A DNA stretch of 64,000 bases, taken from contig NC_004463.1 in the NCBI RefSeq assembly GCF_000011365.1, forward strand, positions 1,302,001 to 1,366,000, in the 5' to 3' direction. Below are positions 25,343 through 34,129 of this stretch, piece after piece. The notes below the pieces were generated by a model. It made no database searches. It was not told where the DNA came from and was given only the letters and a program-made list of their open reading frames with translations. Position 1 is the first letter of the stretch. Each line of letters starts with the position of its first letter. This DNA is from Bradyrhizobium diazoefficiens USDA 110 (lineage in GTDB: Bacteria; Pseudomonadota; Alphaproteobacteria; Rhizobiales; Xanthobacteraceae). Both the position numbers and the translations under genes were made by a program.

Positions 25343-26965
25343 TCACGCCGCCGGCGCGCGCTCCTTCCGCCCCGGCACTGCCGCGAGCAGCTCGCGCGTA
25401 TAGGCGTGCTCGGGCGCGGCGAACAGCTGCGCGGTTGGTTTCAGCTCGACGATCGCGCCGCGCTGCATCACCGCGATGCGGTCGCAGATCTGGGCGGCGA
25501 CGCGCAGGTCGTGGGTGATGAACAGCATCGAGAGGCCAAGGCGCGTCTTGAGGTCTTCGAGCAGCCGCAGGACTTGCGCCTGCACAGAGACGTCGAGCGC
25601 GGAGACAGCCTCGTCGGCAACGATGATCTCGGGCTCGAGCGCGAGCGCGCGCGCGATGCCGATGCGCTGGCGCTGGCCGCCGGAGAATTCGTGCGGATAG
25701 CGTTCGAGCGCGCCGGCATCCAGGCCCACCATCTTCAGGAGATCGCGGGCGCGCTCGAAGGCGACCTTCGGATCGATGCCGGCCGCGATCGGGCCGTCGG
25801 CGATGATGTGGCCGATCTTGCGGCGCGGATTGAGCGAAGCGAACGGATCCTGGAAGATCATCTGGATGCGATGGCGCTCGGTGCGCAGCGCCTTGCCCGT
25901 GAGCGAGGTGAGATCGGTCTCGCCGATCCGCACCGTGCCGCGGTCGGCTTCGATCAGCCGCATCACGAGGCGCGCCACCGACGATTTGCCCGAGCCGGAT
26001 TCGCCGACGAGGCCGAGCGTCTCGCCCTTGAGGATGTTGAAGTTGACCGCGCGCGCTGCGTCGACGCGGCGGTCCTCGCGAAACCAGCCGCCTGATGTGA
26101 CGTAGGTCTTGTCCAGCCCGATCACCTCGACGGCCCTGGCCTGGTCGTCGAGGGGCTCGCGCGCCGGCGGATCCATCGACGGCACGGCCGCGAGCAGCGC
26201 CTTGGTGTAGTCGTGCTGCGGCTCGTTGAAGACGGTCGCCGCCGGGCCTTCCTCGACCACCTTGCCATGCCGGAGCACCACGACCTGGTCGGCAATGTCG
26301 GCGACCACGCCGAAATCATGGGTGATGAACATCACCGCCATGTTGCGATTGCGCTGGAGGTTGCGGATCAGTTTCAGGATCTGCGCCTGCGTGGTGACGT
26401 CGAGCGCGGTGGTCGGCTCGTCCGCGACCAGCACCGCCGGCTCGAGCGCGAGCGCCATCGCGATCATGGCGCGCTGGCGCTGGCCGCCGGAGAGCTGGTG
26501 CGGATAGGCGCGCACGATGCGCTCGGGGTCGGGCAGGCCGACCTCGCGTGCCAGCGCCAGCGCTCTTGCGCGCCGCTCCTTCGGCGTGAGCAGGCCGTGG
26601 GCCTCGAACATCTCGGCCATCTGGTCGCCGATCCGCATCAAGGGATTGAGCGCGGTCATCGGCTCCTGGAAGATCATCGCGAAGCGGCGGCCGCGCAGAT
26701 CGCGCCAGCCGTCGTCATCCAGCTTGAGCAGGTCGCGGCCCTCGAACTGGATCTCGCCGGAAGTGACATTGACCGTATCCGGCAGCAGGCCCATCAGCGC
26801 ATGCGCGCACATCGACTTGCCGGAGCCGGATTCGCCGACGACGCAGACGATCTTGCCGGGCCGAAGGTCGAGCGAGACGCCGTCGACGGCGAAGGCACGC
26901 TCGGCACCCTTGGGCAGTGCGATCTGCAGGTTCTTGATGGAGACGGCGGGCGGGGCGGTCATCAT
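25343..26965 (-). CDS. Peptide-type ABC transporter, fused dual ATP-binding protein
   Basis: This 540-residue protein contains two full ABC ATPase domains. The first (residues 1-265) has GESGSGKSM, LSGGQRQRAMIAMA and VLVADEPTTALD. The second (about 285-535) has GESGSGKSS, FSGGQRQRIGIARA and IIVADEAVSALDVS. It corresponds to a DppD-DppF fusion. Its ATG at 26965 overlaps the stop of the permease gene (TGATG), so translation is coupled. Confidence 0.93.
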   Translation of the reverse strand: MMTAPPAVSIKNLQIALPKGAERAFAVDGVSLDLRPGKIVCVVGESGSGKSMCAHALMGLLPDTVNVTSGEIQFEGRDLLKLDDDGWRDLRGRRFAMIFQEPMTALNPLMRIGDQMAEMFEAHGLLTPKERRARALALAREVGLPDPERIVRAYPHQLSGGQRQRAMIAMALALEPAVLVADEPTTALDVTTQAQILKLIRNLQRNRNMAVMFITHDFGVVADIADQVVVLRHGKVVEEGPAATVFNEPQHDYTKALLAAVPSMDPPAREPLDDQARAVEVIGLDKTYVTSGGWFREDRRVDAARAVNFNILKGETLGLVGESGSGKSSVARLVMRLIEADRGTVRIGETDLTSLTGKALRTERHRIQMIFQDPFASLNPRRKIGHIIADGPIAAGIDPKVAFERARDLLKMVGLDAGALERYPHEFSGGQRQRIGIARALALEPEIIVADEAVSALDVSVQAQVLRLLEDLKTRLGLSMLFITHDLRVAAQICDRIAVMQRGAIVELKPTAQLFAAPEHAYTRELLAAVPGRKERAPAA

Positions 26966-27804
26966 CAGCGTCCCTCCCGCGACAGGCGCGGATTGAGCGC
27001 GTCGTTGAGACCTTCGCCGATCAGGTTCAGCCCAAGCACCGAGATCAGGATGGCGACGCCGGGAAACACCGTGATCCACCAGGCCTGGCGGATCACGGTT
27101 CGGCCGGCGCCGACCATGTAGCCCCAGGAGATCAGATTGGGATCGCCGAGGCCGAGGAAGGCCAGCGAGGACTCCAGCAGGATCGCGGTCGCCACCATCA
27201 GCGAGGCCAGCACGATCACCGGCGACAGCGCATTGGGCAGGATCTCGCGCAGGATGATCCAGGTGTTGCTCTGGCCGGTGACCACCGCGGCCTGGACATA
27301 TTCGCGCGTGCGCAGCGACAGCACCTCGCCGCGCACGAGGCGGGCGACCGGCGGCCAGCTCACCACCGCGATCGAGGCCACGATCGAATAGATCGAGGGC
27401 TGCAGGATCGCGACCAGCACGATCGCCAGCGCGAAGCTCGGAATGGTCTGGAAGAATTCGGTGAAGCGCATCAGGGCGTCGTCGACCTTGCCGCCGAAAT
27501 AGCCGGCCATGGCGCCGATCGGCACGCCGACGACCAGCGCCACCAGCGTCGAGACGAGGCCGACCAGCAGCGACACGCGTGCGCCAAAGATCATGCCGGC
27601 GAACACGTCGCGGCCGAGCGCGTCGGTGCCGAGCGGCACGGCCCCGAGCGTGAACGGCGGCAGGAACGGCCGCTGTACCATGCGCCAGGGCGAGTTCGGG
27701 AACAGCATCGGTCCGAACACCGCGATTCCGATCGCAAGCAACAGGATGATGAGGCCGATGACGCCGCTCGGGCTCTTCAGCATCGATTTCCAGAACTGTT
27801 TCAT
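26965..27804 (-). CDS. Peptide-type ABC transporter permease (DppC-like)
   Basis: The 279-residue product has an N-terminal membrane helix, the DppC-type region LGTDALGRDVFAGMIFGAR, and the permease EAA-like loop EYVQAAVVTGQSNTWIILREILPNA. Start is ATG at 27804, overlapping the stop of the DppB-like gene (ATGA). It forms the channel with that protein. Confidence 0.93.
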   Translation of the reverse strand: MKQFWKSMLKSPSGVIGLIILLLAIGIAVFGPMLFPNSPWRMVQRPFLPPFTLGAVPLGTDALGRDVFAGMIFGARVSLLVGLVSTLVALVVGVPIGAMAGYFGGKVDDALMRFTEFFQTIPSFALAIVLVAILQPSIYSIVASIAVVSWPPVARLVRGEVLSLRTREYVQAAVVTGQSNTWIILREILPNALSPVIVLASLMVATAILLESSLAFLGLGDPNLISWGYMVGAGRTVIRQAWWITVFPGVAILISVLGLNLIGEGLNDALNPRLSREGR

Positions 27805-28772
27805 GAGGCGAATTCGATGCGCGGATCGACCAGCCGATAGACCAGGTCGGTGATGAGGTTGAAGATCAGGACCATGGCGGAGCAGATCACGAACACGCCG
27901 AGCAGGAGGTTGTAGTCCCGCTGCAGCAGCGCGTCGTACATCAGGCGCCCGATGCCGGGCCAGGCGAACACGGTCTCGGTGATGACGGCGCCGCCGATCA
28001 GCGTGCCGGAATGCACGCCGGCGAGCGTCACGACGGGCAGCAGCGCGTTGCGCAGCACGTGGCGGCGCTGGATCACGGCGTCGGAGAGGCCCTTGGCGCG
28101 TGCAGTCTTGACGAAGTCGAGGCGCTTCACCTCCAACATCGAGGCGCGTGTCATGCGGGTATAAGTCGCCATGAAGAACAGGCCGAGCGTCATCGCCGGC
28201 ATGATCAGGTGTTTTGCGACGTCGACCGCGTGGGCAAGGCCGGTGAGGTTGGCGCCGACCGTCTCGTAGCCGAAGCTCGGCAGCCAATCGAAGGTGACCG
28301 AGAACAGGAGGATACCCATCAGCGCCACCCAGAAGATCGGCATGGCGTAGAAGATCAGGGCGAACACGGTGATGCCGGTGTCGAGAAAGGTTCCGGCAAA
28401 GCGCGCCGCAAAGCTGCCGAACAGGACGCCGAGCATCAGCGAGATCGCGAAGGCGGTCAGCGTCAGCAACAGGGTCGCCGGCAGCCGTTCGAGGATCAGC
28501 TTCGACACCGGCGCCTGCTGGCGGAAGGAGAAGCCGAGGTCGAGGGTGACGACGCCCTTGACGTAGATGAACAGCTGCTCGGGCAGCGGCTTGTCGAGGC
28601 CGAACTTTTCCCGGAGCTGCTTGACGAAGATCTGGTCGCTGGCGCCGGCCTCGCCCGCCATCACGACCGCGGGATCGCCGGGCGCAAGCCGGATCAGGAA
28701 GAAATTGAGGACGACGATCGCGAGCAGGACGATCACGCCCTTCACGACACGCTGAGCGACGAAGGAGAGCAT
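27801..28772 (-). CDS. Peptide-type ABC transporter permease (DppB-like)
   Basis: The 323-residue product has about six membrane helices, a first helix followed by a large periplasmic loop, and the EAA-type motif DFVKTARAKGLSDAVIQRRHVLRNALLPVV. This is the DppB/OppB family. It overlaps the next permease gene by four bases and is separated from the binding-protein gene by a dispersed repeat. Confidence 0.93.
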   Translation of the reverse strand: MLSFVAQRVVKGVIVLLAIVVLNFFLIRLAPGDPAVVMAGEAGASDQIFVKQLREKFGLDKPLPEQLFIYVKGVVTLDLGFSFRQQAPVSKLILERLPATLLLTLTAFAISLMLGVLFGSFAARFAGTFLDTGITVFALIFYAMPIFWVALMGILLFSVTFDWLPSFGYETVGANLTGLAHAVDVAKHLIMPAMTLGLFFMATYTRMTRASMLEVKRLDFVKTARAKGLSDAVIQRRHVLRNALLPVVTLAGVHSGTLIGGAVITETVFAWPGIGRLMYDALLQRDYNLLLGVFVICSAMVLIFNLITDLVYRLVDPRIEFAS

Positions 28773-28818
28773 ATCTATAACGCAGTGAGATTGAGGTGCG
28801 TGTCACCGCGATCACGGT

Positions 28819-28952
28819 GCACTCCCTCTCCCGCTTGCGGGGGAGGGCAGGGGAGGGGGTGCTTCCGCGGAGGGATTGCCAAGAGGAGAGAACCCTCACC
28901 CGCTACGCTCTTCGAGCGTAGCGACCTCTCCCGCAAGCGGGAGAGGTAAGGG
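28819..28952. repeat. Dispersed repeat inside the ABC transporter locus
   Basis: Inverted copies of CTCTCCCGCTTGCGGG/CCCGCAAGCGGGAGAG enclose an inner CTACGCTCTTCGAGCGTAG hairpin (28903-28921). It lies between the binding-protein gene and the first permease gene and may uncouple their expression. Confidence 0.65.
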
Positions 28953-28971
28953 GAGTTCGGAGCGCCTGCCA

Positions 28972-30522
28972 TCACTTGTCGAGCCATGCGTCCTTGAAGC
29001 CGTCATTGACGCCGATGCCGGTGGTGATCAGGTTCTTGACCTTGCAGCGCATGATGGTCGGGAATTGCAGCTCGAGCATCCAGGCCACCGGCACGTCCTC
29101 GACCAGGATCTTCTGCGCCTTCTCGTAGATCTCCTTGCGCTTGGAATCCGGGGTCGCGACGGCGCCATCGGCGAACAGCTTGTCGATCTCCGGGTTGGAG
29201 TAGCCCTCGACATTGTTGAACACCTGGCCCTTGGCGATGGCGCTGGAGACGTAGTTGCGCCCGACGCCGAGGGCCGGATCGCCGTACTGGTAGAGATAGG
29301 TGAAGGCGATGTCGTAGTCCCAGTCGCCGATCTTCTGGTTGCCGCCGGCAACGTCGGTGGCGATGGTCTCGATGTTCATGCCGACGTCCTGGAGGTTCTG
29401 CTTCACGGCTTCACCCCAGCGCTGCCAGGTCTCGCCATAGGCGAGCGGCAACAGGCGGATCTTCTCGCCCTTGTAGCCGGCTTCCTTCAGCAGCGCCTTG
29501 GCCTTGGCCGGATCGTACGGATATTTCGGCACGTCGTCGGTGTAGTATTTGATGGTCGAGGCGGACGGGCCGGTCGCGACCTTGCCGAGCCCGTTCCAGA
29601 TCACGTCCTTGGCGAAATCGCGGTCGATCGCAAACATGATCGCCTGCCGCACCCGCTTGTCCGCGAGCGGGCCCTGGCGGTTGTTCAGCCACAGCCAGGC
29701 CAGCGGCGAGAAGAACTCCCAGCCGGCGCCGGTGACGCAGGTGTCCTTCAGCTTGGACAGCCGCGGCACGTCGAAATTCTCGACCGAGCCGCCGGGCAGC
29801 ACGTCGACCTTGCCGGTCTCGTACGCCACCGAGCGCGCGGCGGCGTCGGGAATGACCTGCCAGTAGATCTCGTCGAGATAGGGTTTGCCCTTTTCGTGGT
29901 AGTTCGGGTTCTTGACCAGGCGGATGAACGAGCCCTTCTGCCACTCCTTGAACATGAAGGGGCCGGTGCCGACCGGGGCGTTGTTGTAGGGGTTGGTCTT
30001 CCAGTCGGTGCCGTCATAGAGATGCTTCGGCACCATCGGCATCGAGCCGACCTCGAAGATACCGAGGAACGGGCCGAACGGCTGCTTCAGCGTGAACACC
30101 ACCGTGTAATCGTCGGGCGCCTCGACCTTGTCGACCTGCCCGAGGTTGTTGCGGGCGCGCGCGTGGGTCTGCTTCAGCATCTCGATCGAGAACAGCACGT
30201 CGGCGGCGGTGAAGGGCTTGCCGTCATGCCAGGTGACGCCCTTCTTGAGCTTGAAGGTGTAGGTCTTGGCGTCCTCGCTCACGGTCCAGCTCTCGGCGAG
30301 TTCCGGCTGCGGCTCGAGCTTGGGGCTGTAGCGCAGCAGGCCCTCGAAGATGTTGCCGGACACCATCTGGACCGGGCCGTTCTGGACCATCGCAAGCATC
30401 AGGCCGGGCGGCTCGGGCTGGATCACGGCATTGATCACACCCCCCGTTTTCGGCTCTTGCGCCAGTGCCGAGGCCGTGAGGCCGCAAGCCAGGAGGAGAC
30501 CAAGCAACACTCGTTTTGGCAT
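28972..30522 (-). CDS. Peptide-type ABC transporter substrate-binding protein (family 5)
   Basis: The 516-residue product begins with a signal peptide (VLLGLLLACGLTASALAQ) and has the SBP_bac_5 landmarks AESWTVSEDAKTYTFKLKKG, VTWHDGKPFTAADVLFSIE and APVGTGPFMFKEW. It delivers an oligopeptide or other small solute to the permeases encoded next to it. It is transcribed first in the locus and is divergent from the TetR gene. Confidence 0.94.
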   Translation of the reverse strand: MPKRVLLGLLLACGLTASALAQEPKTGGVINAVIQPEPPGLMLAMVQNGPVQMVSGNIFEGLLRYSPKLEPQPELAESWTVSEDAKTYTFKLKKGVTWHDGKPFTAADVLFSIEMLKQTHARARNNLGQVDKVEAPDDYTVVFTLKQPFGPFLGIFEVGSMPMVPKHLYDGTDWKTNPYNNAPVGTGPFMFKEWQKGSFIRLVKNPNYHEKGKPYLDEIYWQVIPDAAARSVAYETGKVDVLPGGSVENFDVPRLSKLKDTCVTGAGWEFFSPLAWLWLNNRQGPLADKRVRQAIMFAIDRDFAKDVIWNGLGKVATGPSASTIKYYTDDVPKYPYDPAKAKALLKEAGYKGEKIRLLPLAYGETWQRWGEAVKQNLQDVGMNIETIATDVAGGNQKIGDWDYDIAFTYLYQYGDPALGVGRNYVSSAIAKGQVFNNVEGYSNPEIDKLFADGAVATPDSKRKEIYEKAQKILVEDVPVAWMLELQFPTIMRCKVKNLITTGIGVNDGFKDAWLDK

Positions 30523-30737
30523 GTCGTATCTTTCTCAAGCGAGGCCAGCCGTAGACGCTTCGCACGTCATGGCGCGCAAAGCTACGGCCGGCCCATCCCA
30601 GTCCCCATCCGGTATCGAGGCTCACATAGTCCCATTCGGCGCCGCAAGATGAAAGTCTCGACAGTGTTCGCACAAAAAATGTACAGCGCGTCCTGTTTTC
30701 ACTTGATTCATTATCCTGTCGTGGAGACAAGTCGGCC

Positions 30738-31397
30738 ATGGACAATGCCACGCGCTCCGAACGGTCCCGCAACGCTGCGCTCGAAGCGGCCATCGCCATC
30801 ATCGCGCGCGACGGGCCGGGCCGGTTGACGCTCGATGCCATCGCCCGCGAGAGCGGCCTCAGCAAGGGCGGCGTGATGCATCAGTTCCGCACCAAGGAGG
30901 CGGTGCTGAAGGCGTTGCTCGAGCGGCAGATGGCGCATTTCGAAGAGTTCTCGATCCGCTATATGGCAAAGGTGAGCGGGACCTCGGCAAATCCCAATCT
31001 GGCGACCCAGCTCGCCACGATCCGGGAAGCGGCGACCTCGCCGAATTCTGCCGCGCTGGCCCTGGTTGCGGCCATGGTCGAAAATCCCGACCTGATGGCG
31101 CTGCCGCGCGAACTCGAAATGAAGAGGATGGCGGCGATCAAGGAAGAAGCCGCCGATCCCGACCTCGCGATGCTGCGCTGGGCCGGGGCGCTCGGGCTGC
31201 TGCTGAGCTCGCTATTCGGCATGTCTCCGCTCAGCAAGGACGAGCACCAGCGACTGTTCGCGCGCCTGCTCGACGACGCACAGTGGACCGGCCTCGGACA
31301 GCCCGCCACGACACGCACCAAGTCCGCGGCCAAGTCCACGGCCAAGTCCGGAACGCCATCGGCGGCAAAGGCCCCGACCCCGCGCAAGCGCGCCTGA
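30738..31397 (+). CDS. TetR/AcrR-family transcriptional regulator
   Basis: The 219-residue protein has an N-terminal helix-turn-helix (AAIAIIARDGPGRLTLDAIARESGLSKGGVMHQFRTKEAVLKALLERQ) typical of TetR repressors. Its helical ligand domain ends in an Ala/Lys/Thr-rich low-complexity tail (about 195-219). It is divergent from the ABC importer and upstream, in the same direction, of the envelope genes at 31652. A TetR-type operator-like palindrome lies at 31482-31499. Confidence 0.9.
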   Translation: MDNATRSERSRNAALEAAIAIIARDGPGRLTLDAIARESGLSKGGVMHQFRTKEAVLKALLERQMAHFEEFSIRYMAKVSGTSANPNLATQLATIREAATSPNSAALALVAAMVENPDLMALPRELEMKRMAAIKEEAADPDLAMLRWAGALGLLLSSLFGMSPLSKDEHQRLFARLLDDAQWTGLGQPATTRTKSAAKSTAKSGTPSAAKAPTPRKRA

Positions 31398-31481
31398 TTC
31401 ACCGTTAACGAATTCCGACCGGCGCCTGCCCAAATCCGCGCCTGCGGCCAAATGTGCCACCGCGTCATTTCCGTGCTTTAC

Positions 31482-31499
31482 AAACCAACTGGTCGGTTT
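31482..31499. promoter_or_regulatory. TetR-type operator-like imperfect palindrome
   Basis: AAACCAACTGGTCGGTTT has 14 of 18 positions matching its reverse complement and strongly resembles the AAACCGACC/GGTCGGTTT half-sites bound by many TetR repressors. It lies between the TetR gene and the lipoprotein gene. Confidence 0.6.
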
Positions 31500-31520
31500 T
31501 ATAAACGGAAGCACTGAGAC

Positions 31521-31611
31521 GGCCCAAGGCGTCTGAAATGGCCCCGGACGATGCCTTGGGCCGGCAATGGTGAGCGCCGCAGCCGCGTCTGGTCCCAAAA
31601 CGCGGCTGCGG
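31521..31611 (+). other. Two stable stem-loops in the leader before the lipoprotein gene
   Basis: Hairpin one pairs GGCCCAAGGC (31521-31530) with GCCTTGGGCC (31553-31562). Hairpin two pairs CCGCAGCCGCGT (31577-31588) with ACGCGGCTGCGG (31600-31611). They may form a leader structure or end read-through from the TetR gene. Confidence 0.5.
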
Positions 31612-31651
31612 TCCCCATCGCCTTTGCTGAAAGCCGCTAGAGGAGTCTGGA

Positions 31652-32314
31652 ATGGATCGCTCGATCGCCCTGCGCGGTCTGGGAACGCTGGTGCTTTGCG
31701 CGGCCGCGGCCGGCTGCGCCTCGGTCGCGCCCGTGCCCTATTCGGAGATGGCGTCGTCGGCCTACATGGCCCCGGACAAGTCGGACGCCTCCGGCCGCGT
31801 GCCCTACCGCTATTCCACGCCGGTCGACTGGCGCGCATATAATAAAGTGATCCTGGATCCCGTCGTGCTCTACCGCGGCAAGGATCATCAGTTCGGCGAC
31901 ATGTCCGACAAGGACAAGGCAACGCTCGCCGCCTACATGCAGAACTCCTTCGCCGAGCGGCTGCGCGGCCGTTTCGCGCTGGTGCGCGAGCGCGGACCGA
32001 ACACGTTGCGGATCAGGCTGACGCTCACCGGCGCCGTCACCAACACGCCGGTGCTCGGCACGCTCTCGCGCTTCGACCTCGCCGGTGCCGTCTACAACGG
32101 CGTGCAGGCCGCGCGCGACGGCGAGGGGACGATGACCGGCTCGGTCGTCTATGGCGTCGAGATCTTCGACGCCGCCACCTCGCGCCTGCTCTCTGCCTAC
32201 GTCACCAAGCAATACCCGGGCGCCTACGACATCAAGGCCAGCGTCGGCGCGCTCGCGGCCGCCACCGCCGGCCTCGACAAGGGCGCCGACGCGCTGATGG
32301 CGCAACTGAACTGA
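31652..32314 (+). CDS. DUF3313-family lipoprotein
   Basis: The 220-residue product has a lipobox-type leader (LVLCAAAAGC, Cys at about residue 22) and a body matching the DUF3313 family: WRAYNKVILDPVVLY, LRIRLTLTGAVTNTPVL and the C-terminal amphipathic helix. An outer membrane lipoprotein location is predicted. A ribosome site AGAGGAG precedes the ATG. It is followed 32 bases later by a DUF2147 gene, a likely two-gene operon. Confidence 0.82.
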   Translation: MDRSIALRGLGTLVLCAAAAGCASVAPVPYSEMASSAYMAPDKSDASGRVPYRYSTPVDWRAYNKVILDPVVLYRGKDHQFGDMSDKDKATLAAYMQNSFAERLRGRFALVRERGPNTLRIRLTLTGAVTNTPVLGTLSRFDLAGAVYNGVQAARDGEGTMTGSVVYGVEIFDAATSRLLSAYVTKQYPGAYDIKASVGALAAATAGLDKGADALMAQLN

Positions 32315-32346
32315 CGCGGCAACCCGCGCAACGAAAGGCATCGCAG

Positions 32347-32916
32347 ATGGACATTCTTCTTCGCTTCGTGCTGCGCGTCGCGATCACCGTCGTGATGATG
32401 ATCATCGGCGGCCGCGCCGGTGCTGCCGCGCCCACCGATCCCAGCGGCACCTGGTTGGTCGAGGACGGCCGCGCCCGCATCCGGCTCGAACGCTGCGGTC
32501 CGTCGCGCGAGCGCATCTGCGGCTTCATCGTCTGGATGAAGGAGCCGGCCGACAAGCGCGGCCAGCCCTATCGCGACAAGGAGAATCCTGATGCGGACAA
32601 GCGCGCCCGCGCGCTGCTCGGCCACCAGCTCATCATGGGCTTGCAGGCGACGCCCGAGGGACGGTTTGCCGGCGACATCTACAATGCGGAGGACGGCAAG
32701 TTCTATTCGGTCTCGCTGTGGCGCGAATCCGCCGATCGCCTGAAGCTGAAAGGCTGCCTCATAAAATTCCTGTGCCAGACCCAGACCTGGCAGCAGACCC
32801 TCGACGTGCTGCCCGGCCAGCTCGTCGGCCTGACCGGCGATCTCAACGGCCCGCGCGCCGACAAGGAATGGGCGGCCGTGCCGGCACCGAAGCCGATCCA
32901 GGTGAAAACGAAATAG
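32347..32916 (+). CDS. DUF2147-family exported protein
   Basis: The 189-residue product has a signal-like N-terminus, then the DUF2147 fold signature DPSGTWLVEDGRARIRLERC, the cysteine pair C...ICGFIVWMKEP, and the block YSVSLWRESADRLKLKGC. Such periplasmic proteins are often linked to envelope or lipid stress. It is downstream of the DUF3313 lipoprotein. Confidence 0.82.
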   Translation: MDILLRFVLRVAITVVMMIIGGRAGAAAPTDPSGTWLVEDGRARIRLERCGPSRERICGFIVWMKEPADKRGQPYRDKENPDADKRARALLGHQLIMGLQATPEGRFAGDIYNAEDGKFYSVSLWRESADRLKLKGCLIKFLCQTQTWQQTLDVLPGQLVGLTGDLNGPRADKEWAAVPAPKPIQVKTK

Positions 32917-32919
32917 CCT

Positions 32920-33232
32920 TCAGGGCGTCCGCAGCGCCCGTCGCAACTCGTCGAGCGCGTCTGCGAGCTGTTCGCGGTGCGCGATGTCGTCCTTGGGGAG
33001 TGCGGCGACGTTGCCGGCGAGCTCCCGCAGGATGCCGGCGAGCAGCCCGAAATTGATGTGCAGATGCACCGATTTGCGCTCATCGGCCGCGCCCGGATGT
33101 TGCAGCACGAGCGCAACGCCGCTCCCGTCGAGCCGCGCCTCGAAGCGCGATGAATGCTCGAAGGTGCCGACATAGAACTTGTCGGGATAATTCGAGCGCG
33201 ACCTCTGCCTTGTCGGGAACCGGCCTGGACAT
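32920..33232 (-). pseudogene. Small hypothetical gene with a probable one-base frameshift near its start
   Basis: The body frame encodes YPDKFYVGTFEHSSRFEARL, then a beta-rich stretch and a helical end. The ATG at 33232, preceded by GATGAGG, opens a different frame (MSRPVPDKAEVALE...) that joins the body only if one base of the AA at 33189-33190 (plus strand) is removed. An uninterrupted frame can also start at 33243, but its N-terminus (RQRSRSN) looks like out-of-frame translation. So the gene is either broken or carries a sequencing error. The family is not recognised beyond recalled rhizobial homologues. Confidence 0.5.
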
Positions 33233-33314
33233 GTGAGCCTCATCGATATCGCTGCATTGTGACCGGGAATAGACCGGGCCGCCTTGCGATAGGTCAGAGG
33301 CGACCGCTTCCGGA

Positions 33315-33328
33315 TTTGATCCGGATCA
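33315..33328 (+). promoter_or_regulatory. Perfect FixK/FNR box upstream of the Irr paralogue
   Basis: TTGATCCGGATCAA is an exact TTGAT-N4-ATCAA palindrome centred about 93 bases before the ATG at 33415. This spacing fits a class II FNR/FixK-activated promoter with a 5' leader of about 50 bases. Confidence 0.8.
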
Positions 33329-33414
33329 AAGCCAAGCCGCCGCTTCTGCGATCGAATGGCAACTGGCCGGACGCCGCGTTGCGTGCCCTGGTTCTTTCAG
33401 CCGTGAGACGATCG

Positions 33415-33894
33415 ATGGACATGCAGGCCACGAATACCCCCGCGCGCGACGACAGCGGACCTGATGTCGCCCTACCGGAGCCGGATCAGGGCGTGCAGCG
33501 CTGTCTGCAATTGCTTGTTGATGCGGGCCTCCGGCCAACGCGCCAGCGCCTGGCGCTCGGCCAGTTGCTGTTCCTGCGCAGCCATCGTCATGTGACCGCC
33601 GAGGGGCTTTATGAAGAGGCGCTGGCGGCGAACGCATACCTGTCGCTCGCGACCGTCTACAATACGTTGAATCAGTTCACCGAAGCCGGCCTGTTGCGCC
33701 GGATCGCGGCCGACGGCATCAAGTCTTTCTTCGATACCGACACATCCGTGCATCCGCACTTCTACCTCGAAGGCGAGGATGTGCTGGTCGACGTCGCCGA
33801 TGGCCTCGCCTTCACCAGGATTCCCGAGGCGCTTCCCGGCCACGAGATCGCGCGGCTCGACGTCATCGTCCATCTGCGCCGGAAGCGCGTGTAG
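33415..33894 (+). CDS. Irr-type Fur-family regulator paralogue lacking the N-terminal heme motif
   Basis: The 159-residue product matches Irr closely in GLRPTRQRLALGQLLF, HVTAEGLYEEALAANAYLSLATVYNTLNQFTEAGLLRR and HEIARLDVIVHLRRKR. Irr controls iron and heme genes by binding iron control elements. In canonical Irr a GCPWHDV heme-regulatory motif and an HHH cluster mediate heme-triggered degradation. Here the first region reads QGVQRCLQLLVD and the second VHPHFYLE, so both are altered. The ATG at 33415 is chosen; the longer frame lacks conserved sequence. Confidence 0.85.
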   Translation: MDMQATNTPARDDSGPDVALPEPDQGVQRCLQLLVDAGLRPTRQRLALGQLLFLRSHRHVTAEGLYEEALAANAYLSLATVYNTLNQFTEAGLLRRIAADGIKSFFDTDTSVHPHFYLEGEDVLVDVADGLAFTRIPEALPGHEIARLDVIVHLRRKRV

Positions 33895-33929
33895 CGCCGC
33901 CGCGCTCTTACCTTCCCCTGGAGGGGCCT

Positions 33930-34080
33930 CACCGCACGCCTCGTCCTTCGATACGACCGCTTCCAGCGGCCTCCTCAGGATGAGGCTAGGCAGCACCGTG
34001 CCCGTTGGAACTGCTGCCGCGAATTCCGTCCTCATCCTGGGGAGCCCGCCAGGCGGGCGTCTCGAAGGATGGCCGCAGGA
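33930..34080. repeat. Dispersed repeat (CCTCATCCTGGGGAGCCCGC family)
   Basis: The segment contains the motifs CGTCCTTCGATACG and GTCTCGAAGGATGGC in inverted orientation around CTCAGGATGAGG. It resembles a Bradyrhizobium intergenic repeat and carries no gene. Confidence 0.5.
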
Positions 34081-34129
34081 ACCGCTCTCAAATGCTATTC
34101 CCCTGCCGTTCAAGGGAAGGCAAGAGGTG

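Noticed and set aside
30700..30725. FNR-like box near CTTGATTCATTATCC upstream of the TetR gene
   Set aside because: Only the left half matches; the right half is not ATCAA, so it was not called.
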